Source: Pseudomonas sp. Irchel 3A7 (GTDB taxonomy: Bacteria > Pseudomonadota > Gammaproteobacteria > Pseudomonadales > Pseudomonadaceae). From it: 64,000 bases of DNA. The notes beneath the pieces are model-generated. The model was not told where the DNA came from and did not search any database. It saw nothing but the letters and a program-made list of their open reading frames with translations. Shown in pieces: positions 49,352 to 58,933 of this stretch. How positions within the stretch are numbered: position 1 is the stretch's first letter; each line of letters opens with the position of its first letter. Location of the stretch: NCBI RefSeq assembly GCF_900187565.1, contig NZ_FYED01000004.1, positions 186,001 to 250,000 of the forward strand. Reading direction: 5' to 3'. The position numbers and the translations under genes were made by a program.

Positions 49352-50671
49352 GTGAAATTCAGTTTGCCCAAGGTCGGTACCGCGCCGTTTTGTCCGCCGG
49401 AAGTGGCGGGCTCCGTTGCCGTTGATCCCGGCGCGTCATTTTTCAAACGTGTCCTGCGCTTTGCCGGTCCCGGTTTGCTGGTGTCCATCGGCTATATGGA
49501 TCCGGGCAACTGGGCGACCGCCATTGAGGCGGGGTCGCGGTTTGGCTACAGCCTGTTGTTCGTGGTGCTGCTGGCGAGTCTGGCGGGGATGGTGGTGCAG
49601 TGCCTGTGTTCGCGGCTGGGCATCGCCACCGGGCGTGATCTGGCGCAGCTGTGCCGGGAGCGCTATAGCAAACGGACGGCGCGCACGCAGTGGGTGCTGG
49701 CGGAAATCTCGATTATCGCCACCGACCTCGCCGAAGTGCTCGGCTGCGCGTTGGCGTTTCATCTGTTGCTGGGCTGTTCGCTGACGTTCGGTATCGCTCT
49801 CACGGCGTTCGACACCTTGCTGGTGCTGGCCCTGCAGAACCGTGGCTTCCGTCGTCTGGAAGCGATCATGCTGGTGCTGGTGGGCACCATTGGCGCGTGT
49901 TTCTTTGTCGAGCTGCTGTTGATCAAGCCTTACTGGCCGGATGTCGCCCAGGGCTTCACGCCATCACTGTCCGCGCTCGCCGATGCTGCGCCGCTGTACC
50001 TGGCCATCGGCATTCTCGGGGCCACGGTGATGCCGCATAACCTGTACCTGCACACCTCGATCGTGCAAACGCGGCTGATCGGCAAGGACCAGGCCAGCAA
50101 GCAGGACGCGGTGAAGCTGGCGCGCATCGACACCATCGGCTCCCTGGCCCTGGCGCTCATGGTCAACGCGGCGATCCTGATCCTCGCCGCCGCCGCGTTC
50201 CACAAGACCGGGCATACCGATGTCGTCGACATTCAAGACTCCTATCACTTGCTTGACCCGCTGGTGGGCGGGGCGCTGGCCAGTGTGCTGTTCGGCGTCG
50301 CCTTGTTGGCATCGGGGCAGAGCTCCACCTTCACCGGCACCATCGCCGGCCAGGTGATCATGGAAGGCTTCCTGAACCTGCGGCTGCCGTGCTGGCAGCG
50401 GCGCCTGATCACCCGCGGGCTGGCGCTGATCCCGGCGTTCATTGGCGTGTGGCTGATGGGGGATGATGCGGTGGGCAAGCTGTTGGTGTTGAGCCAGGTG
50501 GTGCTGAGCCTGCAATTGCCGTTTGCGCTGTATCCGCTGATACGCATGACCAATGATCAGGCGTTGATGGGGCCGTTTGTGAATCGCTGGCCGACGCGGG
50601 TGCTGGCTTGGGGGCTTTTTGTCGTGATCAGTGGGGCTAACAGCTGGTTGATCCTTCAGTTTTTCGGGTGA
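49352..50671 (+). CDS. mntH: Nramp-family divalent metal transporter (MntH-like)
   Basis: From the GTG at 49352 the protein is 439 residues (MKFSLPKVGTAPFCPPEVAG); an ATG at 49340 is an alternative and neither has a clear ribosome binding site. Nramp motifs are intact: GYMDPGNWATAIEAGSRFG in helix 1 with the metal-binding Asp and Asn, and ATVMPHNLYLHTSIVQ in helix 6 with the Met. Eleven membrane segments are visible. It imports Mn2+ and Fe2+ with protons. Confidence 0.9.
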   Translation: MKFSLPKVGTAPFCPPEVAGSVAVDPGASFFKRVLRFAGPGLLVSIGYMDPGNWATAIEAGSRFGYSLLFVVLLASLAGMVVQCLCSRLGIATGRDLAQLCRERYSKRTARTQWVLAEISIIATDLAEVLGCALAFHLLLGCSLTFGIALTAFDTLLVLALQNRGFRRLEAIMLVLVGTIGACFFVELLLIKPYWPDVAQGFTPSLSALADAAPLYLAIGILGATVMPHNLYLHTSIVQTRLIGKDQASKQDAVKLARIDTIGSLALALMVNAAILILAAAAFHKTGHTDVVDIQDSYHLLDPLVGGALASVLFGVALLASGQSSTFTGTIAGQVIMEGFLNLRLPCWQRRLITRGLALIPAFIGVWLMGDDAVGKLLVLSQVVLSLQLPFALYPLIRMTNDQALMGPFVNRWPTRVLAWGLFVVISGANSWLILQFFG

Positions 50672-50681
50672 CGGGGCCGGC

Positions 50682-50752
50682 CCCTTCGCGAGCAGGCTCG
50701 TTCCCACAGTTGGTATGCATTTCAAACTGTGGGAGCGAGCCTGCTCGCGAAG
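50682..50752. repeat. REP doublet (REPIN-like)
   Basis: ccttcgcgagcaggctcgtt ... tgtgggagcgagcctgctcg, with one mismatch in the first arm. Confidence 0.9.
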
Positions 50753-50758
50753 AACGGT

Positions 50759-51661
50759 CTATGGCTGAAATGCTTTCACTACAAAATCAATAAACACCCG
50801 GGTCTTGGCCGGCATCAATGTCCGGCTCGGGTAGTACAGCGAAATCACCCCTGCATCGCCATGCCAGTCCGGCAACAGCCGCACCAGTTCACCACGCTGG
50901 ATGTTCGGCAACACATCGGACAACACCAGCAACGTCACGCCCAGACCGAGGATCGCGGCTTCACGCATGGCGGCAGGATCGTTGAGCACGATGTTTTCGT
51001 TCAGGCTGGCCAGTTCCTCATTTCCCGCGGCATCGCGCATGACCCACTGGCGAATGCGCCCGGTGCGGGTGCCGCGCATCACGATGCCCTGATACCGGGA
51101 CAGATCCGCCGGGCTGGCGGGTGCAGTGCATGCAGCCAGATAAGCCGGTGATGCAACGGCCACCACCTGCGCCGGCGCCAACGTTCGCGAGACGACCCCC
51201 GGCGTCAATTCGAAGCCACCGCCGATGGCTGCGTCGTAACCTTCGGCAATCAGGTCCACGGCGCGGTTTTCGAAATGCCATTGCGGGCGGATCAGCGGGT
51301 AGCGCGCAAGGAATTCCGGCAGCAGCGGCAGGATATGGCCGATGCCGAAGGTCGGCGCCAGGCTGACCTTGAGTACGCCCGCAGGCGTGCCCCGGTCGGT
51401 AGTGACTGCGTCGATCGCCGCTTGCAACGCTTCCAGGTTCCCGCCGATGTTGGCCAGGAAACGCTCACCAGCCTCGGTCAGCGACAGCTTGCGGGTGGAG
51501 CGCTGGAACAGGCGCACACCGATGTTGCGCTCGAGTATCGCCACATTGCGGCTGACGGCGGCCGGGGTCAGTGCGAGCAAACGGGCGGCCGCGGAAAAGC
51601 TGCCGGTTTCGGCGCTGCGCACAAAGGATTCGAGGTTGGCGAGGGTTTCCACGGTGGACAC
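50759..51661 (-). CDS. LysR-family transcriptional regulator
   Basis: The 300-residue protein has an N-terminal winged helix-turn-helix (LESFVRSAETGSFSAAARLL, VSRNVAILERNIGVRLFQRS) and a substrate-binding effector domain (VLKVSLAPTFGIGHILPLLP, EGYDAAIGGGFELTPGVVSR). It is divergent from the SDR gene at 51763, with a palindrome in between, and probably regulates it. Confidence 0.9.
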   Translation of the reverse strand: MSTVETLANLESFVRSAETGSFSAAARLLALTPAAVSRNVAILERNIGVRLFQRSTRKLSLTEAGERFLANIGGNLEALQAAIDAVTTDRGTPAGVLKVSLAPTFGIGHILPLLPEFLARYPLIRPQWHFENRAVDLIAEGYDAAIGGGFELTPGVVSRTLAPAQVVAVASPAYLAACTAPASPADLSRYQGIVMRGTRTGRIRQWVMRDAAGNEELASLNENIVLNDPAAMREAAILGLGVTLLVLSDVLPNIQRGELVRLLPDWHGDAGVISLYYPSRTLMPAKTRVFIDFVVKAFQP

Positions 51662-51673
51662 CTGTTAGCAAGG

Positions 51674-51690
51674 CTTGAAAATCATTCAAG
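51674..51690. promoter_or_regulatory. LysR-type operator between regulator and SDR gene
   Basis: CTTGAA-aatca-TTCAAG, a perfect inverted repeat holding the T-N11-A pattern, 13 bp upstream of the LysR start and about 73 bp before the SDR start. Confidence 0.55.
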
Positions 51691-51762
51691 TCATTACCCG
51701 CTAATCAGGTACCAATGGCAAGCGCAGTATTTACTCCATCCCCAACCCACGGAGTGAAATAA

Positions 51763-52512
51763 ATGACGTCTCAACTTCCTCTTGCCGGCAAAACCGCACT
51801 GGTCACTGGCGGTTCCCGTTCCATCGGCGCGGCCATCGCCAAGCGCCTGGCGGCCGACGGTGCCAACGTCGTGCTGACCTTCAGCGCATCCCCGACCAAA
51901 GCTTTTGAGGTGGTGCAGGCCATCGAAGCCGCGGGCGGCCGTGCCCTGGCGATTGCCGCCGATGCCGGTGATCCGGTGGCGGTGCGTGGGGCGGTGACGC
52001 GCACCCTCGAAGCGTTTGGCAGCCTGGACATTCTGGTCAATAACGCCGGCATCGCCTTGGGCGGGCCGATTGAAGACATCAGCTTCGACGACTATCAACG
52101 CATGATCGCGGTCAACGTCACCGGAGTGTTTGTTGCCACCCAGGAAGCGGCGCGCAACATGAAGACGGGCGGTCGGATTATCCACATCGGTTCGTCGATG
52201 ACCCATTACGCCGCGTTCCCCACCGCTTCGCTGTACACCCTGACCAAAGGCGCCATCGCCGGTTTCAACCGCAGCCTGGCCCGTGATCTCGGACCCAAGG
52301 GCATTACCGTCAACACCGTCCACCCAGGCCCGACCGACACTGACATGAACCCGGACGGCGGCCCGGTCAGCCAGATTGTCAGCCCCGGCATCGCCATCGG
52401 CCGTTACGGCAAACCCGAAGATATCGCCAGCGTCGTGGCTTTCCTGGCCAGCCCCGGAGCGGCGTTCGTCACCGCCGCCGACATTATTGCCGACGGTGGC
52501 TTCACCGCCTGA
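51763..52512 (+). CDS. Short-chain dehydrogenase/reductase
   Basis: The 249-residue SDR has the cofactor motif ALVTGGSRSIGAAIAKRL, the structural LDILVNNAGIALGG, the catalytic Ser in IHIGSSMTHYAA and SLYTLTKGAIAGFNRSLARD (Tyr-x3-Lys), and the C-terminal EDIASVVAFLASPGAAFVTA. Substrate unknown. It is controlled in all likelihood by the divergent LysR protein. Confidence 0.9.
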   Translation: MTSQLPLAGKTALVTGGSRSIGAAIAKRLAADGANVVLTFSASPTKAFEVVQAIEAAGGRALAIAADAGDPVAVRGAVTRTLEAFGSLDILVNNAGIALGGPIEDISFDDYQRMIAVNVTGVFVATQEAARNMKTGGRIIHIGSSMTHYAAFPTASLYTLTKGAIAGFNRSLARDLGPKGITVNTVHPGPTDTDMNPDGGPVSQIVSPGIAIGRYGKPEDIASVVAFLASPGAAFVTAADIIADGGFTA

Positions 52513-52521
52513 CACAAAAAC

Positions 52522-52616
52522 TGTGGCGAGGGAGCTTGCTCCCGCTGGGCTGCGCAGCGGCCCCCAAATGCAGGGGAGTGCTGCGCACTCCAACGGGAGC
52601 AAGCTCCCTCGCCACT
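52522..52616. repeat. Inverted repeat of the ggcgagggagcttgctccc type
   Basis: tgtggcgagggagcttgctc ... gggagcaagctccctcgcca with inner arms ctgcgcagcgg and gtgctgcgcac. Same family as 42138-42270. Confidence 0.85.
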
Positions 52617-52633
52617 GTTGGAGCTTGCCTGGC

Positions 52634-53815
52634 TTAAGCCCGCTCGATCGCCAATGCCACGCCTTGACCACCACCGATGCACAGGGTGGCGAGGCCTTTC
52701 TTGGCGTCACGCTTGATCATTTCATGCAGCAGGGTCACCAGCACGCGGCAGCCCGAGGCACCGATCGGGTGGCCGAGGGCGATGGCACCGCCGTTGACGT
52801 TGACCTTGTCCAGGTCCCATTCCAGGTCCTTGGCCACGGCCAGCGATTGCGCGGCAAAGGCTTCGTTGGCTTCGATCAGGTCTAGTTGATCGATGGACCA
52901 ACCGGCCTTGTCCAGGCAGCGGCGAGTGGCCGATACCGGGCCGATGCCCATGATCGCCGGGTCCACGCCGGCGTTGGCGTAGGCAGCGATTCTCGCCAGC
53001 ACCGGCAGACCCAGGGCCTTGGCTTTTTCCGCGCTCATCAGGATCACGGCGGCGGCCCCGTCGTTCAGCGACGAAGCGTTGCCGGCGGTGACCGAACCGT
53101 CCTTTTTAAAGGCCGCTTTCAGCTTGCCCAGGGATTCGGCGGTGGTGCCGGCCCGTGGCTGTTCGTCGGTGGCGAAGGACAGCGGATCACCCTTGCGCTG
53201 CGGGATCAGGATCGGCGTGATCTCATCGACAAAACGCCCGGCTTCGATGGCGGCCGTGGCTTTCTGCTGCGAGGCGGCGGCGAAGGCATCCTGCTGCTCG
53301 CGGGTCAGGCTGTACTTCTCGGCCAGGTTTTCGGCGGTGATGCCCATGTGGTAATCGTTGAACGCGTCCCACAGGCCGTCGCTGATCATGGTGTCGACGA
53401 TTTGCGCGTGCCCCATGCGCAGGCCGGTGCGAGCACCAGGCATGACGTAGTTGGCCAGGCTCATGCTTTCCTGGCCGCCGGCGATGATCACATCGGCGTC
53501 GCCACAGCGAATGGCCTGGGTAGCCAAGTGCAGGGCTTTCAAGCCCGAGCCGCAGACCTTGTTCAAGGTCATGGCGGGTACGGCGAAGGGCAGGCCGGCC
53601 TTGATCGAGGCCTGACGCGCAGGGTTTTGCCCGGCGCCGGCGGTCAACACCTGGCCCATGATCACTTCATCGACTTGCGCGGGATCCAGGCCGGTTTGCA
53701 CCAGCAGTTGACGGATCACCGCAGCACCCAGGTCAACCGCGGAAACATTGGCCAGGGCACCCTGGAAACTGCCGATCGCGGTGCGCGTGGCGGCAACAAT
53801 GACGACTTCTTGCAT
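52634..53815 (-). CDS. atoB: Acetyl-CoA acetyltransferase (thiolase)
   Basis: The start at 53815 has GAGGAAT upstream and gives the usual 393 residues. Active-site blocks are [15 protein letters not shown] (nucleophile Cys), [20 protein letters not shown] (His) and [16 protein letters not shown] (second Cys). It cleaves acetoacetyl-CoA to two acetyl-CoA. It lies 11 bp after the CoA-transferase subunit B gene and completes the acetoacetate branch of that operon. Confidence 0.9.
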   Translation of the reverse strand: MQEVVIVAATRTAIGSFQGALANVSAVDLGAAVIRQLLVQTGLDPAQVDEVIMGQVLTAGAGQNPARQASIKAGLPFAVPAMTLNKVCGSGLKALHLATQAIRCGDADVIIAGGQESMSLANYVMPGARTGLRMGHAQIVDTMISDGLWDAFNDYHMGITAENLAEKYSLTREQQDAFAAASQQKATAAIEAGRFVDEITPILIPQRKGDPLSFATDEQPRAGTTAESLGKLKAAFKKDGSVTAGNASSLNDGAAAVILMSAEKAKALGLPVLARIAAYANAGVDPAIMGIGPVSATRRCLDKAGWSIDQLDLIEANEAFAAQSLAVAKDLEWDLDKVNVNGGAIALGHPIGASGCRVLVTLLHEMIKRDAKKGLATLCIGGGQGVALAIERA

Positions 53816-53826
53816 GGAATGATTCC

Positions 53827-54492
53827 TCACTGGGCGGCGAACTGCATTTCCGGAACGTGGTCCGGCACGATCAGTTTACCGGCGGTTTTGGCGACGATCT
53901 CTTCGACGCTGACACCCGGTGCACGCTCTTTGAGAATGAACGCGCCGTTTTCGATTTCCAGGTAGGCCAGGTCGGTCAGCACACGCTTGATGCACCCGGC
54001 GCCGGTCAGGGGCAGGCTGCATTGAGACAGGAGCTTGGATTCACCGTCCTTGGACGCGTGGGTCATGATCACGATGATGTTGTCTGCACCCGCCACCAGG
54101 TCCATGGCGCCACCCATGCCCTTGACCAGCTTGCCGGGGATCATCCACGAGGCGATGTTGCCTTGCACGTCGACTTCAAAGGCGCCGAGCACGGTCAGGT
54201 CGACATGACCGCCGCGAATCATCGCGAAGGACTCGGCCGAGGAAAAGATCGAAGCGCCGATGCGCGCGGTCACGGTTTGTTTGCCGGCGTTGATCATGTC
54301 GGCATCGATGGTTTCTTCAGTAGGAAAAGGACCCATGCCCAGCAAGCCGTTTTCCGACTGCAGCATGACTTCCATGCCTTCGGGGATGTAGTTGGCGACC
54401 AGGGTCGGGATGCCGATGCCCAGGTTCACGTAGAAGCCGTCCTGCATTTCGCGGGCGACGCGTTGAGCCATTTGTTCGCGGGAAAGTGCCAT
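53827..54492 (-). CDS. dhcB: 3-oxoacid CoA-transferase subunit B (DhcB-like)
   Basis: The 221-residue protein has [20 protein letters not shown] and [20 protein letters not shown] with the catalytic Glu of the SENG motif that forms the glutamyl-CoA intermediate. A gene order of divergent LysR, subunit A, subunit B, thiolase is the same as the P. aeruginosa dhcR-dhcA-dhcB-atoB block used in carnitine breakdown; the substrate here, dehydrocarnitine or acetoacetate, is inferred from that order. Confidence 0.8.
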   Translation of the reverse strand: MALSREQMAQRVAREMQDGFYVNLGIGIPTLVANYIPEGMEVMLQSENGLLGMGPFPTEETIDADMINAGKQTVTARIGASIFSSAESFAMIRGGHVDLTVLGAFEVDVQGNIASWMIPGKLVKGMGGAMDLVAGADNIIVIMTHASKDGESKLLSQCSLPLTGAGCIKRVLTDLAYLEIENGAFILKERAPGVSVEEIVAKTAGKLIVPDHVPEMQFAAQ

Positions 54493-54528
54493 TGTTGTTA
54501 TTCCTTCATTCGGTCCGGGGGCAGGGGA

Positions 54529-55227
54529 TCACTTACGCACGGTGCGCTGTTCGATGCGCTTCTCGAACGTGCCGCAAATGACCCGATCGACGTAGATGCC
54601 AGGGGTGTGGATCTGCGACGGGTCCAGCTCGCCGGGTTCGACGATTTCTTCGACTTCAACCACGGTGATCTTGCCAGCGGTGGCGGCCAGCGGGTTGAAG
54701 TTCTGGGCGGTGTGGCGATAGATCACGTTACCGAAATGGTCGGCTTTCCAGCCTTTGACGATGGCGAAGTCACCGGTGATGGATTCTTCCATCAGGTACT
54801 TGCGGCCATGGAATTCGCGCACTTCCTTGCCTTCAGCGACCGGGGTGCCGACGCCGGTGGCGGTGAAGAAGGCCGGGATGCCGGCGCCACCCGCACGCAT
54901 TTTTTCGGCGAGGGTGCCTTGGGGAGTCAGGATGACTTCGATTTCGCCTTTGAGCAGTTGCTCTTCGAACAGCTTGTTCTCGCCGACGTAGGAGGCCACC
55001 ACTTTGCTGATCTGCCGGTCTACCAGCAGCACGCCGAGACCGAAACCGTCGACGCCGCAGTTGTTGGACACGACGGTGAGGTCGCGGGTGCCTTTGCGCT
55101 TGATCTCGGCGATCAGGTTTTCCGGGATGCCGCACAGGCCGAAGCCGCCAGCGATCACGGTCATGCCGTCTTCAAGACCTGCCAGGGCTTCCTCGTAGGA
55201 ACTCACGCGCTTGTCGAAACCTGCCAT
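54529..55227 (-). CDS. dhcA: 3-oxoacid CoA-transferase subunit A (DhcA-like)
   Basis: The ATG at 55227 ([20 protein letters not shown]) has AGAGGTG upstream and gives 232 residues. [20 protein letters not shown] is the CoA-transferase family I signature, and [20 protein letters not shown] and [20 protein letters not shown] are typical of subunit A. It is first in the operon and faces a divergent LysR gene across 175 bp. Confidence 0.8.
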   Translation of the reverse strand: MAGFDKRVSSYEEALAGLEDGMTVIAGGFGLCGIPENLIAEIKRKGTRDLTVVSNNCGVDGFGLGVLLVDRQISKVVASYVGENKLFEEQLLKGEIEVILTPQGTLAEKMRAGGAGIPAFFTATGVGTPVAEGKEVREFHGRKYLMEESITGDFAIVKGWKADHFGNVIYRHTAQNFNPLAATAGKITVVEVEEIVEPGELDPSQIHTPGIYVDRVICGTFEKRIEQRTVRK

Positions 55228-55402
55228 ATGCACCTCTTTTATTCTTTGTGGGCGGCTGGCTAGCCGTATGGGGGTTGAGTGTCTCGCCGGAATATTTATT
55301 TGTTAAGTTGATTTTTAAGGTTGATTGATAGATAAAACTCAATAAACCGCTGCCTTAAACTTGCAGCTTGAAGCCAGTAGCTTACAACTTGAGCGAAGCG
55401 TG

Positions 55403-56305
55403 ATGACCGTCAAGCAGATCCGCGCCTTTCTGGCCGTGGCCCAGAGCCTGAGTTTCGCCGTGGCTTGCGATCGCCTGCACCTGTCGCAATCGGCCCTGAG
55501 CCTGACCATCAAGGCGCTGGAAGAGGGCCTTGGTGGACGGCTGTTTACCCGCAATACCCGCAACGTGGCACTGACCGCCGAGGGCGAAGCTCTGGTGCCT
55601 TTGGCGCGTCGCTTGATCGCCGACTGGGACAATGCCGAGGATGAACTGCGCCAGCGTTTCACTCTGCAGCGCGGCCGCGTAACCCTGGCGGCCATGCCTT
55701 CTTTCGCAGGTAACCTGCTGCCACCGATCCTCAAGACATTCCGCGCCCGGTACCCGAATGTCAACGTCACGGTCAACGATGTGATCAACGAGCAGGTACT
55801 GGAAATGGTCCGTGACCGCCAGGTGGAACTGGGGGTGGCGTTCGAGCCGACCATGAGTTCCTCGCTGCAATTCACCCCGCTGTACATCGACCGGTTCGTG
55901 GCGGTGGTGCCCCATGACTCGCCACTGGTCGAGCTGGATCAAATCGACTGGCAAACCTTGCTCAAGGAACCGTTCATCACCTTGCAACGGCCGTCGACGG
56001 TGCGGGTGATGCTGGAAGAGCATTTGCAGGTTCGGGGCATGAAGCTGCCGGTGGAGTTTGAAAGCCATCAACTGGCGACCGTCGGGCGCATGGTCGCCAG
56101 CGGGTTGGGCGTCAGCGCCGTGCCGGCCTTGTGCGCCGGGCAAATGCGCGAACTGGGCGCGCGTTGCATCACCCTGCGCGACCCGGTGGTGGAGCGGGCG
56201 ATCGGCGTGCTGACCTTGCCGGGGGGAGAGCTGTCGGCGGCGGCGCAGGCGTTGTTTGATGTGTTCAAAGAAGAGAACTTCGGCCAACAACTTTCCATGC
56301 ATTGA
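55403..56305 (+). CDS. dhcR: LysR-family regulator (DhcR-like)
   Basis: The ATG at 55403 begins MTVKQIRAFLAVAQSLSFAV; a start 14 codons upstream was not used because LysR proteins begin close to the helix-turn-helix. In the 300-residue protein the DNA-binding part reads LHLSQSALSLTIKALEEGLG, GGRLFTRNTRNVALTAEGEA. It is divergent from dhcA, as in P. aeruginosa. The AT-rich 55250-55350 stretch probably holds its operator. Confidence 0.75.
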   Translation: MTVKQIRAFLAVAQSLSFAVACDRLHLSQSALSLTIKALEEGLGGRLFTRNTRNVALTAEGEALVPLARRLIADWDNAEDELRQRFTLQRGRVTLAAMPSFAGNLLPPILKTFRARYPNVNVTVNDVINEQVLEMVRDRQVELGVAFEPTMSSSLQFTPLYIDRFVAVVPHDSPLVELDQIDWQTLLKEPFITLQRPSTVRVMLEEHLQVRGMKLPVEFESHQLATVGRMVASGLGVSAVPALCAGQMRELGARCITLRDPVVERAIGVLTLPGGELSAAAQALFDVFKEENFGQQLSMH

Positions 56306-56316
56306 TCACAATCCAC

Positions 56317-56406
56317 TGTGGGAGCGAGCCTGCTCGCGAAGGCGGTGTGCCCGTCGACATAGAGGCTGAATGTGTCGGCCTCTTCGCGAGCAGGCTCGCT
56401 CCCACA
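56317..56406. repeat. REP doublet (REPIN-like)
   Basis: tgtgggagcgagcctgctcg ... cgagcaggctcgctcccaca with a 40-bp spacer. Confidence 0.9.
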
Positions 56407-56420
56407 GGGATTCGGTTTCG

Positions 56421-57263
56421 TCAGAGGTGCAGGCGTTGTGCCAATAGCGGCAACAGTTGCTCGCACGACCCTTCGATCTTCAAATCCAGAATCTCATCCG
56501 CCCGCGTCTTGCCCAGGTTGATCGCCAGCAATGGCTTGCCCTGATCCACCACCGCCCGGCACAGGCGAAACGCCGAGTACGCCATCAGCGACGAGCCCAC
56601 CACCAGTAACCCCGCCGCCTTTTCCACCGCGGCCATGGCTTTTGCCGCCGTTTCCTGGGCGACATTCTCGCCAAAAAACACCACGTCCGGCTTCATCCGT
56701 TCACCCGCGCAATGGGGGCATTGCGGGACCTGGAAACGCGATTCGAAAGCAGGGTCCAGCAGGGTGTCGCCATCCGGGGCCTGCACGGCGTCCACGCCGG
56801 CCAAATAAGGGTTTTGCGCTTCCATCAGGTGCTGGATCGAGTCGCGCTCGCTGCGTTTTCCGCAGTCCAGGCACAACACCCGGTGCAGGCTGCCGTGGAG
56901 TTCGATCACGTCATGGCTGCCGGCCTGGTCATGCAGGGTGTCGACGTTCTGGGTGATCAGCCCGCTGATTTGCCGATTGCTTTGCAAGCGGGCCAGTGTG
57001 TCGTGGGCCACGTTCGGCTGAGCCTGGCGCACGCGCGGCCAGCCGAGCATCGCCCTGGCCCAATAACGTCGCCGGGATTCGGGCGCCGAGAGGAATTCCT
57101 GATACATCATTGGCTGCCGGCCGCGCCGCACACCCTGGTTGTCGCGATAGTCCGGAATGCCCGACGGGGTGCTGATACCGGCACCGGTCAGGACCACGAA
57201 CGGGTTGTCGGCCATGAGTTGCTGGAGACGGTCGAGCTGGTTGTGGGTCTGGCTGTCCAACAC
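56421..57263 (-). CDS. Sir2-family NAD-dependent protein deacylase
   Basis: The 280-residue sirtuin has the NAD-binding VVLTGAGISTPSGIPDYRDN (about residues 23-42), the catalytic block ITQNVDTLHDQAGSHDVIEL with HGSL next, and four zinc cysteines in LCLDCGKR and QCPHCAGE. KPDVVFFGENV and VVGSSLMAYSAF follow. It removes acyl groups from lysine using NAD+. The arginine-rich GVRRGRQPMMYQEFL loop is near the acyl pocket. It is monocistronic between REP doublets. Confidence 0.9.
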   Translation of the reverse strand: MLDSQTHNQLDRLQQLMADNPFVVLTGAGISTPSGIPDYRDNQGVRRGRQPMMYQEFLSAPESRRRYWARAMLGWPRVRQAQPNVAHDTLARLQSNRQISGLITQNVDTLHDQAGSHDVIELHGSLHRVLCLDCGKRSERDSIQHLMEAQNPYLAGVDAVQAPDGDTLLDPAFESRFQVPQCPHCAGERMKPDVVFFGENVAQETAAKAMAAVEKAAGLLVVGSSLMAYSAFRLCRAVVDQGKPLLAINLGKTRADEILDLKIEGSCEQLLPLLAQRLHL

Positions 57264-57285
57264 TCCGGGTCACCTCAATACACAC

Positions 57286-57385
57286 TGTAGGAGCGAGCAT
57301 GCTCGCGATGGACGTCAACGATAACACTGGCGACCTGAGGCCCCGCGGTGTTTTGTCTTCCATCGCGAGCATGCTCGCTCCTACA
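57286..57385. repeat. REP doublet (REPIN-like)
   Basis: tgtaggagcgagcatgctcg ... cgagcatgctcgctcctaca with perfect GCATGC centres. Confidence 0.9.
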
Positions 57386-57395
57386 GGGGAACGTG

Positions 57396-58442
57396 TTACT
57401 TGCGGGCTTCAAGTATCAGGTTGAACGGCGTCTCCGTGGCCCGCCGGAATGTGCTGAATCCCGCCTCGGTGAAGACTTTGCGCAACCGCGCCTCGCCTGC
57501 CTGGGCACCGAGCCCGAGGCCGACTTCCTGGGACAGCGAGTTCGGCGTGCAGATGAAGGTCGAAGCGGCGTAGAACAACCGGCCGACCGGGGTGATGTTG
57601 TCATCCAGCGAATCGTGGGCGAACGGCTCCACCAGCAACACCGTGCCGTCCGGCTTCAACGACTCGTAGGCATGCTTGGCCGCGCCCACCGGATCGCCCA
57701 TGTCGTGCAGGCAGTCAAAATAGCAGACCAGGTCATAGTCGTCGCCGGGGTAGCTTTTCGCCGTGCCTTGGAAGAACCGTGCCCGGCCGGACACGCCGCC
57801 TTCCTCGGCACGCTGGGTCGCGACGGTGACGGAGGGCGCGTGGTAGTCGAAACCGACGAACCGCGAATTGGGGAAGGCCTGGGCCATGATCACCGTCGAT
57901 GCGCCATGGCCGCAGCCGATGTCCGCCACTTTGGCACCGGCCTCCAGTTTGGCCATCACGCCGTCGAGGGCCGGCAGCCATTCGGCGATCAGGTGCGCCT
58001 TGTAGCCGGGCCGGAAGAACCGTTCCGTGCCGCTGAACATGCACGGATGGTGATCGCCCCAGGGCAGGGCGCCATCGCCGCGCATGGCCTTGACCAGTTT
58101 GTCCTTGTCATGGAAGAACGACGCGACCACCCCGACACCGCCTGCGATGTAGACCGGCGAGTCTTCGATGGCCAGGGCCAGGGCTTGTTCTTCAGGGAGG
58201 CGGAATTTTCCGTCGGTGTGTTCCATATACCCCGAGGCGGCATGGGCGCTGAGCCATTCGCGCACCAGGCGGGGGTTGCAACCTGTCTTGGCGGCAAGTG
58301 CTTCGGGGCTGATCGGCTGGCTGTCGGCCATGGCCCGGTACAGACCGAGTTCTTCGCCGAGGATGACATTGGCGAGCATCGCTGCGCCGCCCATGTCGTT
58401 AACCAGTTTGCCCATGAAATCGTTGAGTCTGGCCTCGTCCAT
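57396..58442 (-). CDS. SAM-dependent methyltransferase with N-terminal winged helix
   Basis: The ATG at 58442 has AAGGAG upstream; the frame upstream is open but contains REP sequence. In the 348-residue protein residues 1-100 form a dimerising winged-helix domain (FMGKLVNDMGGAAMLANVIL, LVREWLSAHAASGYMEH). The catalytic domain follows with KVADIGCGHGASTVIMAQAF, VGFDYHAPS, YDLVCYFDCLHDMGDP and LKPDGTVLLVEPFAHDSL. This is the Rv2258c-like type, close to O-methyltransferases of small molecules. It is divergent from the acetamidase-family gene. Confidence 0.85.
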   Translation of the reverse strand: MDEARLNDFMGKLVNDMGGAAMLANVILGEELGLYRAMADSQPISPEALAAKTGCNPRLVREWLSAHAASGYMEHTDGKFRLPEEQALALAIEDSPVYIAGGVGVVASFFHDKDKLVKAMRGDGALPWGDHHPCMFSGTERFFRPGYKAHLIAEWLPALDGVMAKLEAGAKVADIGCGHGASTVIMAQAFPNSRFVGFDYHAPSVTVATQRAEEGGVSGRARFFQGTAKSYPGDDYDLVCYFDCLHDMGDPVGAAKHAYESLKPDGTVLLVEPFAHDSLDDNITPVGRLFYAASTFICTPNSLSQEVGLGLGAQAGEARLRKVFTEAGFSTFRRATETPFNLILEARK

Positions 58443-58603
58443 CACGTGTGCTCCTTCGGGAGGATCACGGTCCAGAGGCGTTGGTGGTCGACACGTTCGC
58501 CCTGGGCGGTGGTCGTGAGAATGAACAGGACAAAGGCACGTCCTGCGTGGGTTAAGTTTAGTTCGGGGAGAGAAGGGCGCTATCTCAGGCGACGAGGGTC
58601 CTT

Positions 58604-58692
58604 TGTGGGAGCGAGCCTGCTCGCGAAGGCGGTGGGTCAGGCAATTCCCTTTCGACTCAAAGGCAGCTTTCGCGAGCAGGCTCGCTCCCACA
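58604..58692. repeat. REP doublet (REPIN-like)
   Basis: tgtgggagcgagcctgctcg ... cgagcaggctcgctcccaca with a 40-bp spacer. Confidence 0.9.
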
Positions 58693-58720
58693 GGGCTCGG
58701 CAGTGACATCGAGGATCGAA

Positions 58721-58799
58721 TGTATCCAAATGTATCAAACCGGCCTCCCGATACAGTCCGCCCGAACTCAAAGCCACCACCGAACACAGACCAGATACA
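58721..58799. promoter_or_regulatory. Four-element TGTATC/GATACA operator, copy 1
   Basis: TGTATC at 58721 and 58731, GATACA at 58750 and 58794. The first TGTATC and first GATACA form an inverted repeat with 23 bp between arms. The same array, with almost the same spacing, lies before the DUF692 gene (60298-60375). Confidence 0.65.
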
Positions 58800-58933
58800 A
58801 ACCTGCGATGAACTGTTCAGGTTGTTTTGGCGCCGTTGAACCGTGGCGGCCAAGACCTTTTCCCTGGCCGCCTGCGTCGGCGGCCGTTCGCTTTCGACTC
58901 TGTGCCGCGCCTGATGCGGCCAAGGGGACCACA

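Larger units (their letters stand above)
58443..58933. promoter_or_regulatory. Divergent region with REP doublet and operator
   Basis: These 491 bp hold no gene I can support. They contain the REP doublet at 58604-58692, the four-element operator at 58721-58799 and the leader of the acetamidase-family gene. The operator-proximal position suggests the plus-strand promoter lies around 58700-58800. Confidence 0.5.
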